Assembly: GCF_003065405.1 (NCBI RefSeq) | Contig: NZ_CP026947.1 | Coordinates: forward strand, 248,001-312,000 | DNA: 64,000 nt | Origin: Corynebacterium yudongzhengii | Lineage (GTDB): Bacteria > Actinomycetota > Actinomycetes > Mycobacteriales > Mycobacteriaceae | Direction: 5' to 3' | Shown here: in pieces, positions 17,277 to 26,800 of the stretch | Layout: each line of letters opens with the position of its first letter | How positions within the stretch are numbered: the first letter of the stretch is position 1 | Notes under the pieces: model-generated | The model's database searches: none | What the model was told of the DNA's origin: nothing | What the model saw: only the letters and a program-made list of their open reading frames with translations | Made by a program: the position numbers and the translations under genes

Positions 17277-18068
17277 CTCCCCGGACTGCTCGGCCTGGCG
17301 GGCGAGCTCGCCGAGCGGGACGTTTTCGCCATCTAGGGTGATGCGCAGTGCGCCATCGAGGATCTGTATATCGGCGATGCGCACGTTCGCCTCCTCGTTG
17401 GTCTGGGCGTTCACGCCCTCGGCGAACGCCTCGGTGATCTGGTCGGTGGCCTGCTCGGGCAGGTCGAAGCCGAAGATCTGGGTACCGTCGGCGGCGAAGC
17501 TGACCTGGCCGTCCTGCTCTACCGGAGTCAGGCTGATGACGGCGGCGCCGTGGACGAACTCCAGGTCGATGGTGTTGTCGGCGCCGTTGGCGGTGACGTC
17601 GGTGACTGTGAGGTGATCGGCCAGCGGGCCGGCGTCCTCCGGCTGCTGCCGGACGAGCTGCTCGCGCATCACGGCGAGCAGGTAGTCCTCCGGCAGCTCG
17701 GTGGTGACGGTGACCCTATCGGACACCATCTCCTCGCTTAAGTCCATGCCCTGCATATGCAGGTCGGTGGCGGGCTGGCCGGAGACGGCCTGCTCGGTGA
17801 TCTCGAGGGTAGAGGGGGTGCGCACGTTGACTTCGTTGAGCTGGCCGGCGAACAGCCCGAAGACCAGCGGGGCGGTGCCGAAGGAGACCTCGGGCTCCTC
17901 GGTGAGCTCCACCTGGTCTTGCTGGGACTGCTCCTCGATGGAGGAGGTGATCTGGTTGGACATGAACATCCGCAGGCCGACCTCGGCAAGGATGATCAAC
18001 AAAACGACCAGCACCAAGATCGTGATCAATACCTTGGCGACGGTGGAACCGGTAGAGCGTTGCGACAT
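17262..18068 (-). CDS. LmeA-like (DUF2993) phospholipid-binding protein, C-terminus replaced by an IS element
   Basis: 268 aa with a signal-anchor helix at residues 10-32 and an extracytoplasmic DUF2993 domain. Related LmeA of mycobacteria binds phospholipids in the periplasm and supports lipomannan elongation. The family pattern includes FLAGQLNEVNV-type strands and repeated acidic beta segments. The IS5-type element inserted at the end of the gene, so the last codons now read GRV-stop from the IS inverted repeat in place of the original ten residues GSGDPNQQPA. The core domain is intact, so the protein is probably still functional. The AGGG site is five bases before the ATG. It lies downstream of the DUF2505 gene on the same strand. 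Confidence 0.82.
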   Translation of the reverse strand: MSQRSTGSTVAKVLITILVLVVLLIILAEVGLRMFMSNQITSSIEEQSQQDQVELTEEPEVSFGTAPLVFGLFAGQLNEVNVRTPSTLEITEQAVSGQPATDLHMQGMDLSEEMVSDRVTVTTELPEDYLLAVMREQLVRQQPEDAGPLADHLTVTDVTANGADNTIDLEFVHGAAVISLTPVEQDGQVSFAADGTQIFGFDLPEQATDQITEAFAEGVNAQTNEEANVRIADIQILDGALRITLDGENVPLGELARQAEQSGELGRV

Positions 18069-18090
18069 GAGCCCTAGTCTTGCACACGAA

Positions 18091-18120
18091 GGCCCACAGC
18101 CGCGCGACGTGCTGTGGGCC
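18091..18120 (-). terminator. Hairpin after the DUF2505 gene
   Basis: A perfect 10-bp stem, GGCCCACAGC (18091-18100) with GCTGTGGGCC (18111-18120), lies nine bases after the DUF2505 stop. In the minus direction only a short T-containing run follows, so termination may be partial. Confidence 0.65.
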
Positions 18121-18128
18121 AGGAGGTT

Positions 18129-18605
18129 TTAGAGGTTCTCGTTGATCCAGCGCTCGGTGAGGTTGCCCTCGTTCTGGAAGAGATCCGCGAGTGCTTCGCC
18201 GACCTTCGGTTCGATGGCCGGGCCCATGAACGGGATATCGACGCTGACCTCGTTGTCATAGGCCAGGGAGGTCAGCTCGTTGGAACCGGAGATCTCAGCT
18301 TCACCGGAGAAGTTCACCGGGGTGCCCTTCACGTCGGCGGTATAGGAGTACTTCTCCCCCTCAACGGTGACGACGCGCTTGACCTTCAGCGCCTGCGACA
18401 CCATGGAGCGCACGGCCTCGGGCAGAAGGTCGAGCGGCAGAACTTCGTAGAGGGTGGCCTTGCCGGGCTCGAATTCGGCGACCTCACCCGGCTCGGGCGA
18501 GAGGTTTTCGGCGATGAACTTCCAGTAATCCTCGCTGGCGTAGGCCTTCTGCACCTTGTCGAGGGGCTGGTTGATAGTCACGGTGTTTTCGCTACGGGTT
18601 GCCAT
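18129..18605 (-). CDS. DUF2505 family protein
   Basis: 158 aa, soluble. The START/SRPBCC-like pattern of DUF2505 is visible: an N-terminal strand with basic residues, NQPLDKVQKAYASEDYWKFI, then alternating strands (YSYTADVKGTPVNF, EISGSNELTSL) and a final helix (VGEALADLFQNEGNLTERWI). Such folds bind hydrophobic ligands; the role here is unknown. The start is placed at the second ATG (18605) because TAGTCT lies exactly seven bases upstream, fitting a leaderless message; the first ATG (18611) would overlap the promoter. It is divergent from murB, with about 24 bases between the starts. Confidence 0.8.
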   Translation of the reverse strand: MATRSENTVTINQPLDKVQKAYASEDYWKFIAENLSPEPGEVAEFEPGKATLYEVLPLDLLPEAVRSMVSQALKVKRVVTVEGEKYSYTADVKGTPVNFSGEAEISGSNELTSLAYDNEVSVDIPFMGPAIEPKVGEALADLFQNEGNLTERWINENL

Positions 18606-18612
18606 AACCATA

Positions 18613-18618
18613 AGACTA
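18613..18618 (-). promoter_or_regulatory. -10 box of the DUF2505 gene, leaderless type
   Basis: TAGTCT on the minus strand, seven bases before the ATG at 18605. It lies within the short gap shared with murB. Confidence 0.5.
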
Positions 18619-18629
18619 CCGTGGGAGGC

Positions 18630-19724
18630 GTGACTGATTCATTTACGCCCCAGCTTCTCGACGGCCTCGATAACGTCACCGTCGACACCCACACCACCTT
18701 CGCGGACGTCACCAGCCTCCGCCTCGGCGGCCGGCCCCGCGCCTTCGTTCGCTGCTCTACACCGGAGGCGGTCGTGGAGGTCGTGCGGCGTCTCGACGAC
18801 ACCGCGACCAGCTGGCTCATCGTCGGCGGCGGGTCCAACCTGGTCGTCGCGGACGGGGAGCTGGATCTGGTGGCGGTGGCGGTGGAAAACAAGGAGGTTT
18901 CGCTTGGCGACGACGGCCTCGTCCGCGCCGGCGCCGGCGCCGTATGGGACGACGTGGTCGCCGCCGCGGTGGAGCGCGGGTTCGGCGGGATCGAGTGCCT
19001 GTCCGGCATCCCGGGCTCGGCCGGGGCGACGCCGGTACAGAACGTCGGGGCGTATGGCACCGAGATTTCCGACGTACTCACCCGCGTGCGCCTCTATGAG
19101 CGCGCCACCGGCGAGACCCGTTGGGTGCCCGCCAGCGAGCTCGAGCTCGCCTATCGCTACTCCAACCTCAAGTTCACCGGCCGTGCCGTCGTTCTAGAGA
19201 TCGAGCTGCAGCTGACCACCGACGGGCTCTCAGCCCCGCTGCGCTTCGGCCAGCTCGCCGGCAAAACCGGCGAGCGTCGGGACGTCCGCGCCGTCCGCGA
19301 GGAAGTCTTGGGCCTGCGCCGCAAGAAGGGCATGGTGCTCGACCCCGCCGAGCACGACACCTGGTCGGCCGGCTCCTTCTTCACCAACCCCATCGTTTCC
19401 GCCGAGGTGGCCGATCGGGTGCGCGACAGCGTCCGCGCCGACCGCGGCGATGACGACGCCGACCGCATGCCCGCCTGGGAGGTCGCCGGCGGCATCAAGC
19501 TTTCCGCCGCCTGGCTCATAGAGCGCGCCGGATTCCCCCGCGGCTACCCAGGGAAGCGCTCCCCGGTGCGCCTGTCGACGAAACACACCCTCGCTCTGAC
19601 CAACCGCGGCTCCGCCACCTCCGAGGAGCTCGCGAACCTCGCGCGCACGATCCGCAACGGCGTGGTCTCGGTCTTCGGCGTGGAACTCGTGCCCGAGCCC
19701 GTCTGGATCGGGATGGAGTTCTAG
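18630..19724 (+). CDS. murB: UDP-N-acetylmuramate dehydrogenase
   Basis: FAD-dependent cytoplasmic enzyme (364 aa) that reduces UDP-GlcNAc-enolpyruvate to UDP-MurNAc for peptidoglycan synthesis. The FAD-binding part has TSLRLGGRPRAFVRC, WLIVGGGSNLVVAD and GIECLSGIPGSAGATPVQNVGAYG. The type I substrate loop YRYSNLKF follows, and the proton-donor Ser lies in WSAGSFFTNP. Start: the GTG at 18630 gives the usual N-terminus (VTDSFTPQLL). A GTG nine bases upstream is an alternative, because the GGGAGG before 18630 is too close to be a normal ribosome site. The much longer upstream open frame is the antisense of DUF2505. The 3' end overlaps the convergent DUF3806 gene by four bases. Confidence 0.94.
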   Translation: MTDSFTPQLLDGLDNVTVDTHTTFADVTSLRLGGRPRAFVRCSTPEAVVEVVRRLDDTATSWLIVGGGSNLVVADGELDLVAVAVENKEVSLGDDGLVRAGAGAVWDDVVAAAVERGFGGIECLSGIPGSAGATPVQNVGAYGTEISDVLTRVRLYERATGETRWVPASELELAYRYSNLKFTGRAVVLEIELQLTTDGLSAPLRFGQLAGKTGERRDVRAVREEVLGLRRKKGMVLDPAEHDTWSAGSFFTNPIVSAEVADRVRDSVRADRGDDDADRMPAWEVAGGIKLSAAWLIERAGFPRGYPGKRSPVRLSTKHTLALTNRGSATSEELANLARTIRNGVVSVFGVELVPEPVWIGMEF

Positions 19725-20470
19725 TCCTCCTGCTGAATGAGCACGATCGCGGCGCGTACGAAGTCGGCGAGGTCGGCGCTTTCGTCGTCGCGCCACCACT
19801 GCAGCGCTTCAGAGTAGGGGCGGATGACGCCGCGCTCGGCATCCGCCAGCACGATCTCCTCGTGCTCGCCTTCCACCAGCAGCACCCAGCGCAGCCCCGT
19901 GGCCCGGGCGATCTGTTCGCCCGCGGCGGTGCCGAGGAGGTGGACGACATCGTCGACACTTGCGGGATCCGCCGCCGCCCTTTTCTGCCATTCGATACGC
20001 CCCGCCGCCGCGAACTGCGCAAACGCCTCCGGGGTGCGCAGTACCCCGAGTTTCTCCAGCAGCGGCACGAGCTCTGCGATGTGGCGTCGGTCTTCGGCGT
20101 CTAGCTCTTCGAGCAGCATCGCCTGGCCGTCGGAAGGCCGATCGAGACCGACGTCCGTGGCGGCCTGCCACCCGTCGTAATACCCGCCCACACCGGCGGC
20201 GAGATCGCTCAAAAGCTCCCGGGTGGCGGGGATGGTTTCGGCGTTGGTCGGTTGGTCGTCGCGACGCAAGGTCAGTGCCCAGCCGAGCGCATCGTCGCCA
20301 TGCTGGCGTGGCGGCTCCGCCTGCTGCCAACCGTGCTGCGCGGCCGCGTTAGCCAAAGACTCGGCCGCCGACTGCGAAGGCAGAAAGAAGAAGTGGGCCT
20401 GCTCGCGCGGGCGGCTCAGATCGCTGCGGCGCGAGAGGATATCCAGCAGGCTGCGGTCGTCAGGATGCAT
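19721..20470 (-). CDS. DUF3806 domain protein
   Basis: 249 aa, soluble. The N-terminal 95 residues contain an RraB-like stretch (SRPREQAHFFFLPSQSAAES). The C-terminal part is a well conserved DUF3806 domain: GVLRTPEAFAQFAAAGRI, VDDVVHLLGTAAGEQIARAT, GLRWVLLVEGEHEEIVLAD, VIRPYSEALQWWRDDE. Function unknown; a link to RNA turnover is only suggested by the N-terminal similarity. The ATG at 20470 is chosen over the one at 20494 because TACCCT lies exactly seven bases upstream of it. It is convergent with murB. Confidence 0.75.
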   Translation of the reverse strand: MHPDDRSLLDILSRRSDLSRPREQAHFFFLPSQSAAESLANAAAQHGWQQAEPPRQHGDDALGWALTLRRDDQPTNAETIPATRELLSDLAAGVGGYYDGWQAATDVGLDRPSDGQAMLLEELDAEDRRHIAELVPLLEKLGVLRTPEAFAQFAAAGRIEWQKRAAADPASVDDVVHLLGTAAGEQIARATGLRWVLLVEGEHEEIVLADAERGVIRPYSEALQWWRDDESADLADFVRAAIVLIQQED

Positions 20471-20477
20471 ACGTTCC

Positions 20478-20483
20478 AGGGTA
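20478..20483 (-). promoter_or_regulatory. -10 box of the DUF3806 gene, leaderless type
   Basis: TACCCT on the minus strand, seven bases before the ATG at 20470. Confidence 0.45.
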
Positions 20484-20619
20484 GTGGGCCGCATGCTTAT
20501 CGACGTCGCGGTGATGCTAACCGTTTACACAGGCGAGAGAGCTGAAATAAAACCTTGAAAAAATTCAGCTTTTCATAAGCTCGGCCGCACAGGAGAACAA
20601 CAAGCTAAGGAGACGATCG

Positions 20620-20825
20620 ATGGATAAGCACCTCAAAGATCACTCCTGGTTCTGGTCGCTGATCATCTCGGTCGCTGTCGCCGCGGCACGCGTGCCTTTC
20701 ATGTCCCACGAGGGGCCCTTACCTGGGCACACGTGAGCGAGGCGGTGCTCATCGTCGCGGTAGCCACCGTGGTGGTGCGCGGGCTTTTCTACCTTATCGA
20801 TAAGGCTGTTACCACCAGCCACTAA
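20620..20825 (+). pseudogene. Small two-helix membrane protein gene with a frameshift
   Basis: An ATG with a good AAGGAG site seven bases upstream starts MDKHLKDHSWFWSLIISVAV, one membrane helix. The frame meets TGA at 20736 after 38 codons. In the +1 frame the sequence continues as LTWAHVSEAVLIVAVATVVV (second helix) to RGLFYLIDKAVTTSH and a TAA at 20825. Two clean halves with membrane character on either side of GAGGGGCCC suggest one gene of about 67 codons with a one-base shift near 20710, either a real mutation or a sequencing error. Function unknown. Confidence 0.6.
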
Positions 20826-20852
20826 TCGCTACCGCTTCGCTGTCGGCATCAC

Positions 20853-20858
20853 TAAAAT
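20853..20858 (+). promoter_or_regulatory. -10 box of rbsK, leaderless type
   Basis: TAAAAT lies seven bases before the rbsK ATG. Confidence 0.55.
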
Positions 20859-20865
20859 CCGGGGC

Positions 20866-21804
20866 ATGACCACCAGCGTATCCCGCCGTGAGGGAAAGAA
20901 AATCGTCGTCGTCGGCTCGATTAACGCCGATCTGACCACCCGGGTGGCCCGGCACCCGCATCCGGGCGAGACGCTCATGGGCACCGGCGGCACGTTTTCC
21001 GCCGGCGGCAAGGGCGCCAACCAGGCGGTGGCGGCGGCGTTGCTCGGCGGCGATGTCGCGATGGTCGGCGCGGTGGGCGCCGATCCGCAGGCCGAGGCCG
21101 CGCTGACTCATCTGCGCCGCTCGGGGCTGGACATGCGCGCGGTGGCGACGACCACCGAGCCCACGGGCCTGGCCGTCATCACGGTCTCGGCGAGCGGGGA
21201 GAACACCATCGTCGTGCTGCCCGGGGCGAATGCCACCGTGACCGCCAGTTATGTCGACCAGCACGCCGAGCTCATCCGCGGCGCCGACATCGTGTTGCTC
21301 CAGGGCGAGATCCCGGCCAGTGGTTTCGACCGCGCGGTCGAGCTCGCCGCCGGGCGGGTGGTGGTGAACTTGGCGCCGGTGGTGCCCGTCGGCAAGCAAC
21401 GCCTGCTTGAGGCCAACCCGCTTCTGGCCAACGAGCACGAGGCCGCGCTGGTCCTCGAGCAGCTCGAGCGGCCGCACGAAAGCGACGATCCCCACCAGCT
21501 GGCCCGCGAACTGCGGGAGGCTGGTTTCCAGACGGTCGTGCTCACCCTCGGCGCCGCCGGCGCCCTCGTCGCCGACGAGCAGGGGCTCACCGAGATTCCC
21601 ACCCCGAAGGTGCAGCCCGTCGATACCACCGGCGCCGGCGACGCCTTCGCCGGTGCACTGGTCACCCGCCTGTCGGAGGGCGACGGGCTCGTCGACGCCG
21701 CCCGTTTCGCCGCCCGCGTCGGGGCAGCCGCGACGTTGGCCCGCGGCGCCCAGGACTCGTATCCGGCAGCCGGTGAGCAGCTGCCGGAGGTCGAGAACTC
21801 CTAG
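20866..21804 (+). CDS. rbsK: Ribokinase (PfkB family sugar kinase)
   Basis: Phosphorylates ribose, or a related sugar, with ATP (312 aa). Motifs: VVGSINADLTTRVARHPHPGET at the N-terminus, the PfkB-1 signature GGKGANQAVAAALLGGDVAMVGAVG, and the C-terminal PfkB-2 signature DTTGAGDAFAGAL with the catalytic Asp. The Asn-Asp pair of NADLT and the KGANQA contact fit ribokinase better than fructokinase or adenosine kinase. No ribose transporter or regulator lies next to it. It ends directly against the convergent dadA-like gene, with no intervening base between the stop codons. Confidence 0.9.
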   Translation: MTTSVSRREGKKIVVVGSINADLTTRVARHPHPGETLMGTGGTFSAGGKGANQAVAAALLGGDVAMVGAVGADPQAEAALTHLRRSGLDMRAVATTTEPTGLAVITVSASGENTIVVLPGANATVTASYVDQHAELIRGADIVLLQGEIPASGFDRAVELAAGRVVVNLAPVVPVGKQRLLEANPLLANEHEAALVLEQLERPHESDDPHQLARELREAGFQTVVLTLGAAGALVADEQGLTEIPTPKVQPVDTTGAGDAFAGALVTRLSEGDGLVDAARFAARVGAAATLARGAQDSYPAAGEQLPEVENS

Positions 21805-23028
21805 CTAGCGCAGGGGGTCGAAGGGCTTGATGATGTCGTCGACCTCGCCGGTGTCGATGAGCTTCGCCAGGTAGCGGCCCGTCGCCGGGCCCAAAACGAT
21901 GCCCCACATGCCGTGGCCGCCGGCGACGTAGACGTCGCGCACCTTCGTCTCGCCGACGAGCGGCAGCCCGTCCGGGGTGACCGGGCGGGAGCCGACCCAC
22001 TCGTCCTTGCGGTCGTTGAGGTCGATGCCGGTCATCAGGGTGCGGGCCTGCTCGAGCATGGAGTTGATGCGCTCGTTGTCGAAAGGCTCGTCCGGGTGGC
22101 GGAACTCCATCGTGCCGGCGATGCGCAGCCGCCCCTGGTACGGGGTCATGGCGAGGCGCTGGGTGGGCAGGTAGATGCAGTCGTTGGCGGGCTTCTCCGT
22201 CGGCACGGAGAACGAGTAGCCGCGGCCGGCTTGGACGACGGTGCGCACCCCGAGGTCGCGGGCGAGCTCCGGCAGCCAGGCGCCGCTGGCGATGACGACC
22301 TTGTCCGTGGTGATCTGCTCACCGGTACCGAGCTCCACGACCGGCTTGCCCGAGGAGGTCACCGAGGTCACGGACACCCCGGTGCGCACGGTGCCGCCGC
22401 GCTTCTCGACGGCTTCAGCCACCGCCTCCGTGAAAGGACCCGGCTCGATGAAGCGCTGTCCGCCCATGCGGTAGGCGGCGCCGACGGCGTCGGAAAGCTG
22501 GGCGCACGCCGCCTGCGGGTCGTCGAGCTTTTCCAGCGGGATCTCCTGGCCGTGCCGGCGGGCGCCCTCGACCTTGCTGAGGAAGCTGGAGGCCGCGGAC
22601 TCGTTTTCGAAGCCGACGATGAAATCGCGGGCGTTGGTGGCGTTCTCGACGCCGCCGTCGACCATCTCGTCGAAAGCGTCCAGGGCGACCTGGTCGATGG
22701 GGGTCAGCCGTGCCATCGTGCGATCCCACGCACCGTTGTTGGCATGCGCCATGAACCGGGCGAGGAAGTTCCACAGCTTCGGATCCAGCCGCAGCGGCAT
22801 GTGCAGCGCCGAGTGCCGAGAGAACAACTCCTTGGGGCCGATCGCCCACAGCCCCGCATTCGACAGCGGGATGGTCTTACCCGGGGCGAGCCACCCGGCG
22901 TTGCCCCACGAGGATCCAGCAGCGACGCCCGCGCGGTCAAACACGGTGACGTCATAATTCTTTTCCTGTAGATGCCAGGCGGTTGATAATCCGACCAGCC
23001 CGGCGCCCACAACGATTGCTTGTGGCAT
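21805..23028 (-). CDS. dadA: D-amino-acid dehydrogenase-like FAD oxidoreductase
   Basis: 407 aa flavoprotein of the DadA/glycine oxidase (DAO) family. The N-terminus IVVGAGLVGLSTAWHLQEKN is the FAD fold, followed by the glutamate of the second strand (VTVFDRAG) and GSSWGNAGWLAPG, a DadA hallmark. The C-terminal GSRPVTPDGLPLVGETKVRDVYVAGGHGMWGIVLGPATGR closes the FAD site. It probably oxidises small neutral D-amino acids and passes electrons to the quinone pool. The start at 23028 has AAGGAAA upstream; an in-frame extension to 23106 is Cys/Arg-rich and implausible. Exact substrate uncertain. Confidence 0.85.
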   Translation of the reverse strand: MPQAIVVGAGLVGLSTAWHLQEKNYDVTVFDRAGVAAGSSWGNAGWLAPGKTIPLSNAGLWAIGPKELFSRHSALHMPLRLDPKLWNFLARFMAHANNGAWDRTMARLTPIDQVALDAFDEMVDGGVENATNARDFIVGFENESAASSFLSKVEGARRHGQEIPLEKLDDPQAACAQLSDAVGAAYRMGGQRFIEPGPFTEAVAEAVEKRGGTVRTGVSVTSVTSSGKPVVELGTGEQITTDKVVIASGAWLPELARDLGVRTVVQAGRGYSFSVPTEKPANDCIYLPTQRLAMTPYQGRLRIAGTMEFRHPDEPFDNERINSMLEQARTLMTGIDLNDRKDEWVGSRPVTPDGLPLVGETKVRDVYVAGGHGMWGIVLGPATGRYLAKLIDTGEVDDIIKPFDPLR

Positions 23029-23132
23029 TGCGCGTTGTTTCCTTTCACACACACATGTTTCGTGCCTGACTGAATGGTAGATCTTTGAATGTGGGCGGAA
23101 ACACAACCCGCTTTTCAGTCCCTATTTCGGGG

Positions 23133-23597
23133 TCAACTGAGTGCCTGCTGCAGCTCCGAGCGCAGCCGTTCTCCGTTCTGAAACACCAGCTCGGCGTGGA
23201 GAAGAAGCTGGTTGTCGGTCACACCTCCGAGATAGTTCATGGAGACATCTCCGATGACGTGGGTGTGGCCATGTTCGCACACGTGGGTGTAGGCGTGTGG
23301 CCACATCTGGTGGACGTTCCAGCGGTCGACTTCTTCTCGGATGCGCTTGTGGGAGGCGTAGTGGGGCAGGCCGTCGTAGATGTTGGCGCGGGCGATGAGG
23401 ATCTCTTCGGTCGGTCCGTGGAGTAGCAGGCTGTAGCAGATGCCTTCGGTCTCGACGTGGATTCCGGTGGCGTCGGTTTTAAAGTCGTAGCCGAGCAGCT
23501 TGACGATGTTCTTGAGGCGTTTATGCGTCAGCGGCGGCAGGTGGACGTGGTAGGTGGGCGTAACCCAGTGGACGTAGCGGTCGGTGGCGGTGGTCAT
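23133..23597 (-). CDS. YbjN domain protein
   Basis: 154 aa, soluble, with the alpha-beta pattern of the YbjN/sensory-transduction-like family and several His residues (YVHWVTPTYHVHLPP, HAYTHVCEHGHTHVIGD). Function unknown. The ATG at 23597 gives the conserved-looking MTTATDRYVHW start; the open frame extends upstream to 23774 but that part is low in coding character. GGGGG about ten bases upstream is the only ribosome-site candidate. It is followed on the same strand by the dadA-like gene and preceded by fas. Confidence 0.7.
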   Translation of the reverse strand: MTTATDRYVHWVTPTYHVHLPPLTHKRLKNIVKLLGYDFKTDATGIHVETEGICYSLLLHGPTEEILIARANIYDGLPHYASHKRIREEVDRWNVHQMWPHAYTHVCEHGHTHVIGDVSMNYLGGVTDNQLLLHAELVFQNGERLRSELQQALS

Positions 23598-23771
23598 GGT
23601 GGACAATCCCCCGTAGGTGTCGGACTCGAATGACGTGGACACCTCGGAGGCTAAACCGGTTCTAACCCACCGCGCGCTCACCGAAACCAAAGCTGTGGAT
23701 AACCCCGGATATCGTTGATGCTTCACCAACAAAACGGCATGAGCTGTGGATAAAACGCGGATAAACGCGAA

Positions 23772-23813
23772 CACCCGCCCCCACCTTCGGGGGGGAGGAA
23801 GGCGGGGCGGGTG
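23772..23813 (-). terminator. Hairpin after the fatty acid synthase gene
   Basis: CACCCGCCCC (23772-23781) pairs perfectly with GGGGCGGGTG (23804-23813); an inner CCCCC-ACCTTC-GGGGG hairpin competes with it. It lies 30 bases after the fas stop. The T-run is weak. Confidence 0.65.
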
Positions 23814-23842
23814 GCGTCGGCAAGCGAAACAGTCAGCGAGGG

Positions 23843-26800
23843 TTACTCGGCGCTGGGGTAGATGCCGTTATCGCCGAGGCGCACGTCCTCGTTGAGCAGG
23901 AGGTTGATCTCCGCGGCCTGGGCGTTCTTCTCCGGCAGGCGGCGGCCCTCGATCGGGGTGAACAGCTCCCGCGGGCCCAGCATGCCGGCCTGCAGGTGCG
24001 CGGCACCGGCCCGCAGGCGGGCGGTGGCGGCGTCCCGCCAGGCCTCGACGTCGCGCCCGGCGGCCGCGAGCGCGCCCTCGAAGACGCTCGGGTGAGCGTA
24101 GACGACCAGGGCGCCGACGTGGCCGAAGCCGAGCGAGGTCAGCGCACACGCCTTCACGGCACCCGCGCCGAGGTCGAGCGGCTCACGCAGCCAGACCAGG
24201 TTGGTGGCCTTGGGCTCGATGAGCGGATCCACGGTGTCGAGCGAGGCGTTCTGCGGCAGGCGGCCGGTGCGCAGGACGTCGATAAGTCCGCCGGTCTGGA
24301 ACAGCGCGGCGCCCGCCTTCGAGTGACCCGTGAGCGTCTTCTGCGAGATGACGAACAGCGGCTGGTTCTCATCCCGGCCGATCGCCGGCCACAACAGGGA
24401 GTGCAGCTCGGACTCGTTCGGGTCGTTGGCGTTCGTCGAGGTGTCGTGCTTGGACAGCACGGACACGTCGTTCGGGCTCAGGCCCAGCGAACGCAGCGAG
24501 CGGGCGAGCTTCGAGTTCTCACCGCCGCGGCCGGCACCCAGGGCGCCGAGGCCCGGCGCCGGGATCGAGGTGTGCGCGCCGTCGGCGTACGAGGCCGCGT
24601 GGGCGAGCACCGCGTGCACCGGAAGACCCAAATCAGCGGCCACCGAACCGCGGGCCAAGAGCACCGAGCCGCCGCCTTCGGCCTCGAGGAAGCCGCCGCG
24701 GCGCCGGTCGTTGGCCCGGGAGATGAACCGGTCGTGGATGCCCTTGTCGGTCATCTTCTTGGTCTCGGCGGTGGCGTTCATGTCGCCGAAGCCGGTGAGC
24801 GATTCGACCTGGACGTCGTCGATGCCGCCGGCGATGACGAAGTCCGCCTTGCCCAGCTTGATCTTGTCCTGGGCCTCCTCGATGGAGACCGCCGCCGTGG
24901 CACACGCGCCGATCGGGTGGATCATCGAGCCATAGCCGCCGAGCAGCGACTGCATGGTGTGCGCGGCCACCACGTTCGGCAGGGCCTCCTGCAGGATGTC
25001 GCTCGGTCGCTCCTCGCCCAAGAAGCGGGAGACGAACACCTTGTGCAGGGACTCCATGCCGCCGATACCGGTGCCCTGGGTCATGGCCACATCCAGCGGG
25101 TGCAGCGCCTTGAGCAGGTCGGTCGGGGAGAAGCCGGCCGTAACGAACGCGTCGACGGCGGTGACCAGGTTCCATACGGCCATGCGGTCGAGCGAGTCGA
25201 TCATGTGCTCCGGCACGCCCCACTTGGCCGGGTCGAAGTCATCCGGCATCTGGCCGGCGACGGTCCGCGACAGCGTCGCCTTGCGCGGCACGTGCGCCGT
25301 CGCGCCCTGCTTGCGGGTCACCAGGTACTCGCCGTCGTCCTCGGTGATCTCGGTGAACTCGGGATCGGCGGCGAGGATGTCCTCGGCCTCCGCCTGCGAG
25401 GAGGCGGTGAAGGTGATGTCACGGTCGAGGAAGACCTCGGTGAGGTCGATGGAGCCGTGATTGACAAGGTGGTACTTGTCGGTCAGCTCGCGGATGCCGG
25501 CACGGGCGACCACCTCATCGCGGAAGCGGTCGTAGATGTCCTCCTCGGCGACTTCGGTGCCGTCGGCGTCGTACCAGCCCGGGTGCGGGTCGTCGGACCA
25601 GGTGACCAGGCCGGTCATCCAGGCCAGCTCCAGCACGCCGGCGGCGGTGAGATCGACGCTGCCGTCGCGCTGGATGCCGTATTCCGCCTCGAAGCGGGTG
25701 CGCCCGGAGCCCCACGAGGAGACCTCGCCGAGGCCCACGATGACCACCATGTCCTCCAGCGGCTGGGTGACCTCGCACACCTCGGCGCCGGTCGGCTGGC
25801 TCGGGTGCGGGGTATTCGGCAGCGCCTTGATGGTCACCGGCGCCTCCGCCGCGTCCTCCGGGGTATGACCGGCGGCATCGGCCTGCGCCTTCTCGGCGAG
25901 CTCGGTAATGGAGATCGCCGACGAGCCCAGCCCGCCGGTGAGATCCGCCTCGATCGGGTGTTCGGCGGCCTTAGCGCGGTTGTCTTCAGAGGCCAGCTCC
26001 ATGAGCTCGGAGGAGATCTCCTCCGGCGACCAGACGTGGATGCCGGCGGCCTCGGCGGCCGGGACTAGGGCGTCGTTGCCGCCCATCAGGTGCGTGCCGG
26101 CCACCCAGCCGATCTTCGCCTGCGCCAGGGTGACTCCCTCGGGCCAGCCGGCCTCGGAGTGCCACTTCGCGAGCACCGCATCCAGCGCGCTCTTGACCTC
26201 GGCGTAGGCGCCATCGCCGCCGAACATGCCGCGGTTGGGGCTGCCCGGCAGGATGACGTGGGTGCGCTTATCGACGTCCGCCTGCGCCAACTCCGACAGC
26301 CGCGCGATGGTGCGCTCCACGGACCACAGCAGCAGTCGGGTCTGGTTCTCGGCCGAAGGCCCGGCGTCCGCGAGGGATCCGGCCACCGCGGGCGCGGCGA
26401 ACGGGAACGCCAGGGTCGGGGTGAGAGCCGGCTTGAGGATCTTCACCTCGTTGCCCACCGACTCCTTCTGCTCGGTGCCGATCCAGTCGATGAGCGCATC
26501 GATATCGCGGTAGCTCGACAGGTTCGCCGGCACCAGCCACAGCGCGGCATGGCCGGTGGCGTGCTCGGCGAAGAGCCGGCGGGCGAACTCCTTGCGCGCC
26601 TGGCTGATACGCGAGGCGGTCATGACGACGGTCGCGCCACCCTCGAGCAGGCGTGCGACCAGTGCGGTCGCGATGGAGCCGGGAGCCGCACCGGTGACCA
26701 AGGCGACGTCCTCGGCGTAGGTCGCCGGGGCGTCCTGGCGGGCGGCGGCGGCGATCTCGCGCATCAGGGAGGCATCACCGCCGTTGTCGGCCCACCACTC

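Noticed and set aside
18114..18629. N-terminal extension of murB by 172 codons
   Set aside because: It is antisense to the DUF2505 gene; MurB normally starts at the VTDSFTPQ region.
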